The translations under genes and the position numbers were made by a program. This document shows, one piece after another, positions 1-11,100 of a DNA stretch of 64,000 nt. A model generated the notes under the pieces. That model had not been told where the DNA came from. It was given only the letters and a program-made list of their open reading frames with translations, and ran no database searches. The first letter of the stretch is position 1. Each line of letters begins with the position of its first letter. Source of the DNA: Diospyros lotus (taxonomy: Eukaryota; Streptophyta; Magnoliopsida; Ericales; Ebenaceae); contig NC_068343.1 of assembly GCF_014633365.1 (NCBI RefSeq), positions 25,265,307 to 25,329,306 on the forward strand, in the 5' to 3' direction.

Positions 1-296
1 TTGAATCGCTAGATGGAATGGAAAGAGTGTTCGAAGCTATATTGATGCCTGATGCTATTCCCGAAGCCTGTTCTGTTGAAACTTGCTTAGCTTCTCTTCT
101 CAACCTATGGATAGTTCTATCAATTTCCAAGTCAAATTACAATTCACCTTCATGAGAAGATCTGGTCATAAACCTGAAAACACATAAGACTTACAAACAA
201 ACAAACAAAAAAATCACTAAAAAAAATAAAAATAAAAAAAAAAACAAAAAGAATAAATCTACTTGACACCAATCCCCAGCAACGGTGCCAAAAATT
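1..296 (-). mobile_element. 5' leader of LTR retrotransposon A (partial)
   Basis: Read on the minus strand this follows the primer binding site of the LTR at 297-1836, so it is the start of the internal region of an element that continues off the left edge. It holds an A-rich stretch around 196-250 and no coding motif that I recognise. Placement rests only on its position next to the PBS and LTR. Confidence 0.6.
273..290 (-). other. Primer binding site, tRNA-Asp type (element A)
   Basis: The plus strand reads like the 3' end of plant tRNA-Asp including CCA, with two transition differences (A for G at 278, T for C at 286). The minus strand is therefore its complement, the PBS TGGCACCGTTGCTGGGGA. 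A tRNA-Asp primer is typical of Athila and some Tat-like gypsy elements. It lies 6 nt inside the LTR edge and fixes the element's orientation. Confidence 0.8.
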
Positions 297-1836
297 TGAT
301 GGGTGTCGAATCCAACAAATAATAAATTCTTACTCTTAAAAATATGAATTGTGATAGTGATGAGTAAGGTCGTATCCACAGGGATTGGTTAGATCTATTC
401 CTTTAAAAAATTAGAATAAATAGAAGAAACGATTGGGGGGTTTGTATTATGAAATTTAAACAATTAAAAATAAAATATTATTCTAAATTAATAAGACAAA
501 TCAGAATGTAAAAGAAATTAAAGTAATCAATAGAAACGCTTCCGGTAGAAGGGATTTATCCACCAATGGTTATAACACTGATCATTGATACCAAAGTCAC
601 TAATTTTCCTTGAATACTTGGCCTTAGAAAGAACAACAAGCTCTGTTCATTCAATGTTTCCCTTACTTCTTAGTTAATTAAAACAAGCTCCTCAATTAAC
701 TCTTACCTTCAAACAACCCTAGAACAAGCTCTCTAGAATTTAATTCAATGGAAGTATTAAACTTTGTGGAAACGAGACCAAATCTGAACAATAAACACAC
801 AAGCTCGGTTTATTTAATTCAACACATGTACTCCCTAGGAATTGAATGAAAACTTGTCCATAATCATCAACCCTAGTTTCTACTTATGCAAGAAAGCTCA
901 AACAATTACGGATTTGGTATTCAAGCTAGCAATTGATCATGCATCAAGAATTGAATAGCGGCTGTCTATGCAATCAAAACACACAATCATAAATAATAAA
1001 ACCAAAAGATACATGAATATTAAAGATAAAATCATATTGCAAATAAACTCGAAAAGATCTCACAGTGTTCTTCACATGGCTTCAAAATATCTTTCTACCG
1101 AAAAAACCAAAGTTTAGCCACACATAATGAGAGAAAGAACACAAAAAGAAGAGAAAAATATGAAAATGATGCTTCTTCCTCCTCTTGGATGTGCTTCTCT
1201 GCCTCTTTTGTTTCCTGGACGTCCCCCCTCTCGAGCTTGGATCAAGACTTTAAATATCCCCCAACAAGAAATCCAAATCAGCCAAGGAATTAGGGCTCCT
1301 TGACTCCCGTAACTTGTGAGCCCGCTTTGGGTCAGATAATGAGCGTTTTGGGCTTCAGAACCTCTTAATAATTTTAGTTCATAATGTTTAGATGAATTTA
1401 GGCTTTTGAATCACTCGATTTGGACATCAGAAGCTCAAGTTATGGCCTCTTAAAGATTCTATGTTTGTGCTGAATTCTAATCCAATTAGGATTTGGCCCA
1501 GCTTTTCAGCCCTAAATTGAAGCAATGTTTGGAGGCCCAAACGAACTCGGATTTGGACAAATCATACCATTATGGAAATCTCAAGAAGTCTTCTACAAAA
1601 TCTCTGAAGACCTTATTCATGTTATTGAACTCTAACATGTTCGAAAATCTGCAAGAAGCCCAAAAGGTCAAAATATTAAAAAGCTGAAATTTTTGTAAGT
1701 AAAAGCCCAATTTATTCTAACCTATCTAAAATTGCCTTAACCATAAAAATAAGTATAAATCAACACAATAAGGCATAAATCTCACCCAAGAGACAATATG
1801 TAAGGGAAATAAATATATGAAATTATGCACTTATCA
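297..1836 (-). repeat. 5' LTR of element A (Athila/Tat-like)
   Basis: About 1540 bp, read on the minus strand from TGATAAGTGCATAA at 1836 to CACCCATCA at 297, giving TG...CA ends. It is directly followed by the PBS. The TGATAAGTG start and the 'GTCGTATCCACAGGGATTGG' block (plus strand, about 367-386) are familiar in plant gypsy LTRs. The partner LTR is outside the window, so no target duplication can be checked. The 64-codon ORF in it has no recognisable domain. Confidence 0.75.
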
Positions 1837-2900
1837 GTGTGTCCTATTGCATCTAGGTTCATGGTCATTTTGTGAGTTGGTAAATGAGACGAGCATTATG
1901 AGACTCAAGAAATAGATTAATCTCGATGTCTAGGATCGGGTCGTGTTTGTAATTTCCATGAGGATATGGTTGGGTTGCATAGTAAGAGCTATTTGAAGTG
2001 TGAAATAGACATGGTAAACTTGATGTATAGGCATTACCTATGTGGTGACGTGATTACCAGCATTGATGAGAGACCTAGGTGACGAAATTTGTACCTACAA
2101 TTTAGTATGCCAAGTGAGTTTGGGGATTCAAAAAATTGGTGAGAAAGGACACATGAATAAGTTATGCCTTGTGCAAACACATGGGAACCTGAATCGTTAT
2201 TTGAGGTTTAAAGTATCATTTGAAAAAGAATCCTTGGAGGTTTTTGAGGTTCGGTTGTTTATAGAAAATGATTGGAGCCAGTTAACATGATTTGATTTGG
2301 GATCTTCAAAGATAAATCGGTTTGGGATTTTTAAGGAATTTTTTTAAAAAATAAATGATGTTTTAAGGACCATAGAGAATCTAAAGAATCCTGATGAAAC
2401 TTTAGAGTTTTAGGAAGAAAAAATTCAGTGAGGATTGGGGTACTGTAGGTGAGGTAAGTACTTACCTGCTCAAACTGGTAGTGTGACTATATAGAGTTGT
2501 CTTGATAGCTATGAGAACCTTTAGCGTGCTTGAGAGAGACAAGTAATGGCAGAGGTGAGAAAGTAAGTGAGAGAAATACCAGAATGTGCTCTTGGAAGAT
2601 TTATTAAACCTAATTCTTAAATGATAGGTTTGAAATTGCCATTAATAACTTGAGGTTATCTGATGACTAGTTATGTGTGGCTTGACTGAGGACGTAAATT
2701 AATTATCAGGTTTTGAAAGAAATAATAACTAAGAGACGACATTTGATGAATTATTAAACAGCTGCAAGAGGCTGAAATAATTATGATTGATAAATGATTA
2801 AGGATAAAGATATATGAATGAAACATTAGAGTGCCAAAAAAATATATATATATATAACATTCATTACATATGTTCAGTACGGTTACAAGAGATTAAGCCA
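1837..2900 (+). mobile_element. Degenerate internal fragment of a D-type element
   Basis: This stretch resembles, in the same order, the interior of element D at about 24810-26200. Shared blocks include 'aggttcatggtcat' (1855 and 24833), 'aactttagagttt' (2399 and 25599) and 'aagccatacaattact' just before the LBD remnant. It has no ORF worth calling. It is the remains of a second copy of the LBD-carrying element, cut on the left by element A and on the right by LTR G. Confidence 0.65.
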
Positions 2901-2952
2901 TACAATTACTAAAAAAAAAAAAAAAAGGGGGAGTCCAAAATGTCGCCAATAC

Positions 2953-3143
2953 TCAATACTGATGATGATTGCCGAAAATGTCGGGTCCAAGGTCATCGAC
3001 GTTGTCATAAAGAGGCCACTGGCTACCATTAGTCTCGCTAGGGTAAGGTAGAGTCTCTGGTAAACGAGGGAGTGTGGCATGATCAGGTATGTTGGGATAT
3101 TCAGGCCACTGGCTACTGCTAGTCTCGCTAGGGTAAGGTAGAG
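2953..3143 (-). pseudogene. C-terminal remnant of captured LBD (LOB-domain) gene, copy 1
   Basis: The minus strand encodes a tail ending DLGPDIFGNHHQY then TGA at 2953-2955. It parallels the tail ELGPVVFGNHHRH then TGA of the LBD pseudogene in element D (26270). A 90-bp tandem duplication (starts near 3014 and 3104) repeats 30 codons in frame, so the motif YPSETN/S-SQWP occurs twice. The LOB domain itself is missing: LTR G begins at 3144 inside the coding stretch. Identity follows from homology to the D copy, which has the diagnostic domain. Confidence 0.65.
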
Positions 3144-3689
3144 TGTAACGGCCTGCTCCGACCTATGGGTGTTACTCACGAATAATCAGCTTACTATTCA
3201 CACGCTAGGGCAAACATGAAGGGACGACTACATTTGAATGAGAAATGACCTAGGTGAGAACTAGGCTTTGCCCTTCCTTTGCTCTACTTAAGGATCCGAG
3301 AAATATCGAAATGACCCCGTGAAAATAAAACCCGAAACCTCACAAAGTGTCACCCCTTCTCAAGCTCTTAATGAAGAGTTAATGATGACTTCCCAAGATT
3401 CGACAAAATAAGCTAACTCACTTGTGATAAGTGTCTTTTATACACTTCTTTTGGTCTATAAACTTAGCATTTATACATTCAATGAGCATGATTTCTACTT
3501 GATTTGGTTCTATATATGGTTATGTAGATGTGGAGCTTGTGTTGAAGACAGTAGGAGCACAAAGTGATGATAATATCGCATTTTTGGAGCTAAAATGGTA
3601 GTAAAGGCAAGGTCAAAGGTCCATTCGGGGTCGAGGATGATGATGTCGCAAAGCGCCAGAAGAATGACGTCATTGGTGAAGTGTTGGAA

Positions 3690-3945
3690 ATCAAAGAGAA
3701 ACAGCTCACGGTGCTGTCACGCAAAGCATTGTGTGGTAGGGTCGTGGTAAGAATTGTTTTCTGTGGCTCACGGTCTTATCGCGGAAAGCATTCTGTGATA
3801 AAGCTGTGGTTGAAGAAGTATTCTGTGGCTCACGACCTTACCACAGAAAGCATTATGTGGTAAGCCCATGACAAGATTTTCATTCTGTGGCTCACAACCT
3901 TACCGCGGAATGCATTCCGTGGTAAGGTCGCGGTAAGGCTCTAAG
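3690..3945 (+). repeat. Four imperfect ~60 bp repeats with palindromic cores
   Basis: Four diverged units share 'ctgtggctcac', 'cttacc', 'aaagcatt' and 'gtggtaag'. Each unit is partly self-complementary. The last unit, about 3898-3925, is a 28-nt inverted repeat with one mismatch between its arms (CTTACC at one end, GGTAAG at the other, centre ATGCAT). Confidence 0.7.
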
Positions 3946-4038
3946 CTTCGTAAAAAGGCCGTTTTGAGCCCGTTTCCTTTCAAATCAAGTGGAGATGGGC
4001 TCTCTCAAGGGGCACGACTTTGAAGACCTAAAAAGCAC

Positions 4039-4046
4039 TATATAAG
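4039..4046 (+). promoter_or_regulatory. TATA box of LTR H
   Basis: TATATAAG lies about 615 bp into LTR H, upstream of the AT-rich part that would be R/U5. Position and sequence fit an LTR promoter; not otherwise supported. Confidence 0.4.
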
Positions 4047-5446
4047 GAAGGATTCTTGATAGATTGAGGGCTTTTGGAGGAGGAGAAGACGACAAGTCTA
4101 GGAAGAAGAGGGAGATTTTCTTGAAGATCTTCGGTTTGGTTGTATTTTTCCATTCTTTCTTCTCTCCAACATCATGAACTTTGTTTTTATTATTCTTTCA
4201 TTGGTTGAAACTATGTTAGGCTAAGTACTTTGTTGCTAGGGTGATTGATGAAACCTAGTTCAATGATGGTTTAATTTAAAGTATTTGGGTTTTATTATAT
4301 TCTTGTCTTTCGAGTTGATCGTTTGTTATGCACTAATTTTGTTTTGATGCTTGGCCGCCATTAGAAGTTGTTTGTGATTTATATTGCTTTCGAGAGATTC
4401 AATATAGATTAGCACTTGGTAATAAACGACATAAGGTTCAATAATAGGTAGAGATACCGTTATGCCTTGTGAAATCTTATTTTGATGATCATTGTGGATA
4501 AATGCATGTTTGTATATTTGTAGATTAATTAGAGATAATTAATCTCATATGTAAGCATAGATTCAATCGACCATCGAGAGAGGCTTTTGATTAACTTAGG
4601 ATCATTGATTTTCAGCTTCAAGCAAGAATTATAAAACCCGATCACTGAAAGATTAAATCAATTAAAGAACTACTGTGGATTCATAAACCCTAGTGCATTA
4701 GATTTTTACATTTAAAACCTAAAGAATTATTTTGTGTTTTCCATTTAGTGAGTTGGTTTTAGTTATATAGAACTTCCATTGAGTATTATTTTGATTGTCT
4801 TTCAATCCCTACTTTAATTATTACACTTTGAAATTTCTTCCAATCTTCCAATGTAAGCCTCTACTTCTTCCAATCCTAGGCCACCAAATACACCTTCAAG
4901 ATAAGCCTTATCATATTCTTCCTTTGCAAGAAAATCCTATCCAATCCTAATCCTCCAAGTTTAGACTTTTAGGATAAAAATCAATCATTACAAACTTTGA
5001 AATTTCCTTATTTGATTCTATCTTTCAAAGCAAGCCTCCATTTCTTCCAATCCAAACCCTCACGTGGCCTTTAAGATAAGCTCTTTTATCCTCTTCTTTT
5101 GCAAGCCAATACTAATCTTACAAGATATATTACTTTTGACTTTTAGGGTGAATCCAATTATTACCATCATAAGACTTTAGGACTTTAGGGAAAAATTCTC
5201 CAATCCTAACTTTCCAACTCATGCCTTCTTGGATACGAATTCATCATTGTAATTATAACACTTTAAGACTTTAGGGAAAATTATCAACCAATCCTATCTC
5301 TCCAACTCATGTCTTCTAGGATAAGGAATCATTATTGCAATCATCTCCTTTATTACATTAATGCCCTGAATCAAAATACCACTCATTTTGCTACTATAAT
5401 TTCCATCACAACATCCAACCTTTATATCAAGTTTCGGGTTATTACA

Positions 5447-5465
5447 TCCTCCCCCCCTTAAAAGA
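5447..5465 (-). other. Polypurine tract of element G
   Basis: The plus strand reads as a C-run followed by TTAAAAG, so the minus strand is AAGGGGGGGAGGA abutting TGTAATAACC, the normal plus-strand primer site next to a 3' LTR. The same layout is at 47734-47750 in element F. Confidence 0.75.
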
Positions 5466-6770
5466 ATTTCGTTCTCGAAATTTCCTTCTTAGCTCACTCA
5501 AAATCTATTTTCCCAAGAAAATTCCTCAAAATCATAGTGTTTCCAAAACACTTTCTTGGCATGTCCCAACCAATATGATTTGCCTTAACTCTTGGCCTAA
5601 GGCACATATTTTTAACTCAAAAATCAAAATGTTTCGTTCGAAAATCAGTTTCAAGGTTTTCTACCATTTCCCAATTGTCAACTCATGACCATACCTTCGA
5701 GTCTTCTAGAATAGCTTTTCAGATTTGTTCATTAGATAAGAGTGAATTACCAGGCTAGCGACTTAAATAGATGTTCCATCAGGAATCACATCCAATGCCA
5801 CAGGCTAAAAGCCTCACCAGTCCCCACTCTCGGGTCAACAGGCTCATTCCCGCATTAGCCACCACGTTCACCCAGAACAGGCTATTAGAGCAGGCTCGTT
5901 AGCCACCATGTTTATCTTCCCGAGATGGTACTGGATCACACAACCACAACCCTTCAAAAACTCTATCCACCGTCGTTACCTTGCATTCGAATCCCTCTGA
6001 AAGAACAGACACCTCAAGCAATCATGAAGACCTCGAACTTTTCACATAGCGCTACCATAGCATGATCACTATCGCATCAATATCCACATCAACAAGGGCA
6101 GAGTTTAGGATAATCAAATCAGAGCCAATTGCTCATAATTTCTAGGGTGTACAACAATCTGCATACCAAACCGGAGGTCAGGTCGGTAACCAAAACAAAA
6201 TTTCCCTTCCCCAAAGGTCAAGTATGGGAACCACAATCCCATTGCTTGCTATTACTGGAAAAGACATTTCCTAAGCAAGCTCACAACACACCACATGCCT
6301 ATATCAGGGAAAACATACCACCCACAGTCTGGTACCGACACTTTCTCATGCTTGAATTTTCTCGAGGAGAACAAGTCAAATATCGATCCAAAAATACAAT
6401 CACAAACTCATATAAGTATGATTTGAACACCTCAATCATCAACTCACAAGGGTTACAGGTGTGTTAATCCCAAATATCATCACCAGATAGTCATAATAAT
6501 TCGTAACATGATCTAGAGTAATCTTGTTACATCTTTCTTTCCACTCTTAATTACATTTCTTAAAGCCACAAATCATACTCAAAGTTACAATTAACTCACA
6601 ACTTCCTAAGTTACTACTTGGCATCCCTTCTTTTGCCAAATTATAGGTTGATACCTTTATCATCATATCTTACATGATGTGTATGGGCTGACCGTTGATC
6701 CCATTACCCAAATATCCTCAAGATGGACATAAAAATTCCATGAACTAGACTTATCTCACTCCGTAATCAT
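5447..6770 (-). mobile_element. Internal 3' region of element G (deletion derivative)
   Basis: The minus strand resembles the 3' interior of element F (about 46430-47750) along most of its length. Near 5900-5990 it keeps a degenerate RNase H end (RRWIEF, then YHLGR-like). It goes from there to the PPT in about 500 bp, without integrase or chromodomain. Reverse transcriptase is also absent on the other side. F has the same structure. The ORF at 6129-6467 is on the opposite strand and lacks known motifs, so I do not call it a gene. Confidence 0.6.
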
Positions 6771-8804
6771 TGATTCTAAAGATAATAACTATCCTTCTGA
6801 GAAATATAAGAATCAATGTAAGATTGCATTTACAAGGTGTAAGGCACATAAGTTGTGAAATAAATGCAAGTATGCAACTTTAACTCATAGGTCCACATAA
6901 CTATAATACATACCTGACTGATCTGAATCCTACAAATATAAAAACTATAAGCACATACTGTAGGCAATATGCCCCTAAGCCCCTAGTTGTCACTAGGCGG
7001 GCAAGTCATAAACTAAGTTGTAACTGAAACTGATACTGATGGGATCCCCACAAACAAGCTGCCTGGCGCGCATAATGCAATGATCATATAAATGCTGGCA
7101 CACGATATGTAGTGCTCCATATAAAGTCATGCTCAATGCTCATAACAAGATGTATGCACATAGTCTCATGAAATAATGTTGAACATGTCATAACAAAAGT
7201 ATAAAATGCACAAGTTGTTATTACTATTATTGAAGTCCAAATATTACTCATATTTTTCCTTAAAATACCAAATTTATTGATATTTATTCCTTTACTTAAT
7301 TAATTATTTATTCAAAGGGTGCAACATGAAAGCTTCCCGAGGGGTCACCTATCCTGGGTATGCTACTCCCACCTGGGAATGCTTAACTTTGGAGGTTTTC
7401 TATTATTGGTTGCCAAAAGGAATGCAGTGTATGGAAAATTTGGTGTGAGTGACTTGCACCCTACTGCCATTCGAATATCTCCAAAATTCATTCGAATGAA
7501 TTTGAAGGGATTAAAGCATTTAAACGGGCATAATACATCAGTACCCCATTTGAATGAGTGAATGGAATACACACGGGTCATTCGAATGACAGGGAAACTC
7601 ATTCGAATGCTAGATGATGTAAAACAAAGGCATACTCGGATCTTTAAAGGACTCATTTGAATGACACACTGAAAACCTTAAGAACACATTCGAATGATAC
7701 GACAATAATGAGAACTCATTCGGATGCCATAAAAACTCATTCGAATGACACAAGGCTCATTCGAATGTCGGAAAACTCATACGAAATAAAGCTTGTGATA
7801 ACAAAGACCATAAAACTCATTCGAATGATTCGATAACACTAAGAACTCATTCGAATAACAACAAAACTCATTCGAATGACACAAAACTCATTCGAATGTC
7901 GGAAACATCATAAGAATAAACTTACAGTAATAGAGACTACATCTTGAATTGAAGCTTAATATTACTACACCATTCCGAAAGAAATTTTAGAAGAACAATT
8001 CCAATTGATATAGAATAATATCAAGATGAATTGACAATCATATTCGGAAAGGAAACGCTTGCGAGAAAATTATGCATAGCTTATCAAAACTCATTGCACA
8101 TTGATATACTACATGTATATATATATATATAAACATAATGTCTAATATGAAAACTCAAATAAAGAGTTACTGAAACTGAGATTATTACTGAAACATGATC
8201 AAGTAAGAATGGTTTATTGGGATAGATACTTGCTCATATCTTCACTATTATATGTATACATATATATAGATATATAAATGTATCTATTTATTGATGCAAA
8301 TTGAAACTGAACGAAGCTATTGAATAATCTGAAAACATACTCATAAGAACCTATAATGGAAGGGATTACAGGGAAGATACTTACCTTTCAATCTCTCTGA
8401 TCGACTTCTATGACTTCGATGGAAATCTCCTATGCCAATATCACTGCTAAAGCTTATCCAATTCTCTGTTCTTCACATTGAAGAAAAACTAAGCACTACA
8501 AATATATATAATGGAGAACAACCCTAAAAGCTCATCTCAATCTCCTATTATAACTTGGAGACCTCTTAGACTTCTACTCACGTGAGGATAAGCTAGCTCA
8601 TAATATCACTAATTAGAAATTAAATTCTAATAACAACTTCTTAAATGACCATCATGTCTTTATACTTAAATCTTAAATAACTAAATGCCATTAAATGCTA
8701 TTTCTCAATTAAAAATCTCTAAATTGCCACATTCAATAATTAATTGGTAAATTTACTTTTAAATAATTCTAATTAAATTCTAGACCCTCTAACAGGTCAT
8801 TACA
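6770..8804 (-). repeat. Truncated LTR of the Tat family seen at 57477
   Basis: Read on the minus strand it starts TGTAATGACCTGTTAGAGGGTC at 8804 and matches the LTR at 57477 in order: the GGCAATTTAGAG block, the palindrome array, and the stretch around 6900-7130 matching 59170-59520. The 3' end, about 500 bp, is missing, so PBS and internal region are absent. The left boundary near 6770 is approximate. Confidence 0.7.
7460..7900 (-). repeat. Array of CATTCGAATG palindromes in the LTR
   Basis: About nine exact copies of the perfect palindrome CATTCGAATG (for example near 7488, 7579, 7600, 7687, 7738, 7758, 7818, 7869, 7889) plus about five near copies such as CATTTGAATG and CATTCGGATG, at irregular spacing of about 20-50 bp. 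The matching part of the other LTR copy (58650-59010) has ATCCGGAT-type palindromes instead. Confidence 0.85.
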
Positions 8805-9215
8805 AGAAGAAACTCGTTCGGAGTTGCGATGTAATATTCATTAAAGGTTAAACCATTGATGATATTGAAAAAGCTAGGATGAAAATGTCTAGTGGCAATA
8901 AAGGCTTGATTGATCTAGATCTCGTTCTTATGTTGAACTTGCTTAATCCAATTAATAATGATATTCAAGGTGATAATCAAATTGATGGCTAGTTGAGGGC
9001 AGATGATGACCCTACAAATGATGTAGGAAATGATGGTGAGGTTGTTGAGTAGGGGGAGTAGCCCCCTTCACCAGCTCTCAAAAGATCAAAGAGAGAGTGA
9101 CGACCTTCTTCTAGGTACCCTAGTTTAGAGTACATCCTTCTTATTAATGAAGGAGGTTTTGGTGAGTAGAGGGATGCAAGCACTAAGGGCTTTAGGTGGA
9201 GCCATGTCGGAACCA
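8805..9215 (+). pseudogene. Ty1/copia pol remnant (integrase-RT linker)
   Basis: Conceptual translation with stops gives, in order, SSGNKGLIDLDL, then KRSKRE, RPSSRYP, EYILLINEGG. This resembles the linker between integrase and reverse transcriptase of Tork-like copia elements (RRSTR-x-RRPSTRY-x-EYVLLTDGGE). The catalytic domains are not present. Many stops show it is dead. Confidence 0.6.
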
Positions 9216-9698
9216 CATAAAAAGAGTGAACTTCACAGCCAAAGTTTATAAGGAAAGGCCTTGTTGGTGGCGGTCTCCAATTGGAAGGGACATTGTTTTT
9301 TAGTGTGGTGCATTGGGATGACTAGGGGGTTATACTTGGCATGGACTTTTGGGGAAAGAGCCAAATAGCACCGACGATACACTGAAGTGACATGCTTGGT
9401 AGCATGGGTCGAGATGAAGGTAAAGCTACGGGATGGAGTCCGTTTGAGTTGGCCAGGGGTCAACAGCCTTCGAAATAACAAGAGGTGGCTGAAACAGATG
9501 CAGAAAGTAGATGCTTAGCTAAATGTCTAATTTTCTGAGGGGAGGCAAGTCATGCATGTGGATACGCAGGACAAAGTTGCTCACCACATGGAGGAGGATG
9601 CGGATCAAGAGAAGCAAATCACCAAGAAGAGGCATCATGGACTTCGTTTAGTTGTTTCCACCATTATTCTCCTCTCTCATAGACTGGAGGGGGAGAAT
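9216..9698 (+). mobile_element. Chimeric retroelement scrap before a copia-like LTR
   Basis: Short coding echoes such as VILGMDFWGK (protease/RT linker of gypsy type) and WSPFELARGQQP (gypsy integrase type) occur in broken frames. The stretch ends with a purine-rich GGAGGGGGAGAA tract directly before the LTR at 9699, as a PPT should. The mix of copia- and gypsy-like pieces suggests rearrangement; each match is weak. Confidence 0.4.
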
Positions 9699-10251
9699 TG
9701 TTAGGATCCGGCCTAAATTAGGCAGCCACCAAAAATTGCAGCAGGAGGTTTTTAGGATCCAGCCCAATTGTGCCTAAATTGTCAAAATGTTAGGCACCCA
9801 CAAATTTGAAGCAACAAGTTTGTCTTAAAATCTTTGGGCTATTGAATTTTTTAGAGAGAATGAGAAGAATGAGGGGGGTAAGCTTCAAGTATAAATACCC
9901 TCATCTCCATAATGTTTATTCATCCAAATTGAAGATCCAAGAAGCAAGAACAAGCTTCAAGGTAGAAGAGAGATAAGAAATCCAAACGCTTCAAAGTGAG
10001 GGTCTTTGATAGTGTACCACTATATTTTTGTATCACTTGAAAGAAAATAGAGTATGAGGATATTGTGTAATTATCCTTATTATAGTGGAATATTTCTCGG
10101 AGCTTGCACCATGATTTTTCCCTCAATATTGGAGGTTTTTCACGTTAAAATTATGTCACTTATATTTCTGATTATATTCTATTATGTGGTGGAAAAAAGT
10201 ATTAAGAAAAGTTTCTGTGATTTATCAAATCTCTCCCCATTTTTACCAATA
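9699..10251 (+). repeat. 3' LTR, Ty1/copia-like
   Basis: It begins TGTTAGGATCC right after the purine tract, contains a possible TATA element (TATAAATA at about 9891) and the 'ggagcttgcacc...tttttccctcaatattggaggtttt' layout common to Tork-type copia LTRs. The 3' end is set where the duplicated segment begins; no clean CA end is visible. Confidence 0.55.
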
Positions 10252-10890
10252 GGTTGCAATTGGTCTTAGGGTTTTAAGTTGCCCTTTGTTGGTCTTTGAT
10301 GGTCATGCTCTTGTGTACTATTAATTTTTTTTTTATGTTTTTTGTGACCTATATATGTTTCTGGGTTTAGTTTGTTGGTGGATTATTTTAACCTATCTGA
10401 CAATGGCTAGAGGATGGACTTTGTTCATTGACTTGAGATTTTATAACCTTACGTTTTTGCCCCTTAATGGGTGACTTCTCTAGCAAAATAAAATATGATA
10501 AAAATAACTAAGGATAATGAATGATAACGGTCCAGTGCAACAAAGGTTTCTAAAATCAAGAGATGTCACTATTATTTTCACAACCTCAATGTACCATTGC
10601 ATTTAGGTCAAACCTCAAGGTTACAAGCACATTTTTCCTTTCTTTCTTTTTTTTTTTTTTGGCTAAGTATGAACTAATTTAAGGTAATGAGTCTAGTATG
10701 CCTTGAAACTTGAATGCACCATACAAAAATTACTGCTAGATTGTACTTTTGATAATATATTCATATAATTCACTCTAAATGAAGAATAATAAAAAAAAAT
10801 CATGATTTGAATGGAAGCTTTTAAGAAGGCATTCAATTTAATTGGATCATTTTTTTTATTTATTTATTGGCCTAAACTAATTAGTTTAAG
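10252..10890. repeat. Duplicated non-coding segment, copy 1
   Basis: Matches 38818-39083 followed by 55608-56005 at high similarity and in the same order, for example 'gttttaagttgccctttg' and 'acaagcacatttttcc'. At 10503-10517 it reads aataactaaggataa, the uninterrupted form of the site where the LINE of copy 2 is inserted. No ORF or known repeat family was recognised. Its right end runs into element B. Confidence 0.85.
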
Positions 10891-11100
10891 GTATTCAAGT
10901 TCTTCCCCTAGCACTTTAGTTAATGCATGAGAAATGAATGAAGGACTAGCTCCTGAGTCTATCAAGACATGCATAGGAAAATCAGAGGTAAAGATGGTAC
11001 CTAGAATGAAAGCCAAGTCCTCTATCGTGTCCTGCCATGTCAGGTTGAATACTCTCCCCTGTTGGACTCTCGGATTTCCCACTGGCCCCTGAGGCTATCC
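10864..11100 (-). pseudogene. Retropepsin start of element B
   Basis: The minus strand encodes RVFNLTWQD then HVLIDSGASPSFISHAL, the aspartic protease of plant chromoviruses with its catalytic D-S-G intact. It reads on to about EELEYLKL and then stops matching, because the element is truncated at the duplicated segment. The start of this piece joins the zinc-knuckle end of gag. Downstream RT, integrase and 3' LTR are lost. Confidence 0.7.

Larger units (their letters stand above)
3425..4830 (+). repeat. LTR H nested in LTR G
   Basis: It starts TGTGATAAGTGTC, the type of start seen in Athila/Tat-like LTRs, and contains a TATA box, several imperfect 55-60 bp repeats and long AT-rich U5-like sequence. 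No PBS or internal region follows, so it looks like a solo or truncated LTR. The right end is uncertain by tens of bases because no clear CA end or target duplication was found. Confidence 0.5.
3144..5446 (-). repeat. 3' LTR of element G, interrupted by LTR H
   Basis: On the minus strand the LTR starts TGTAATAACCCG at 5446, immediately after a purine-rich tract, and ends GGCCGTTACA at 3144. The ends form the short inverted repeat TGTAA/TTACA. The middle, about 3425-4830, is a different LTR (H), leaving roughly 280 bp of G on one side and 620 bp on the other. The G sequence has no ORF. It inserted into the LBD remnant. Confidence 0.6.

Noticed and set aside
6129..6467. 112-codon ORF with a partial counterpart at 46651-46951
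   Set aside because: It is antisense to the retroelement interior; similarity follows from DNA homology between G and F and the frames are disrupted.
10252..10890. Duplicated segment as a LINE or SINE
   Set aside because: No tail, promoter boxes or coding trace; the two copies may reflect a local segmental duplication, so left unclassified.
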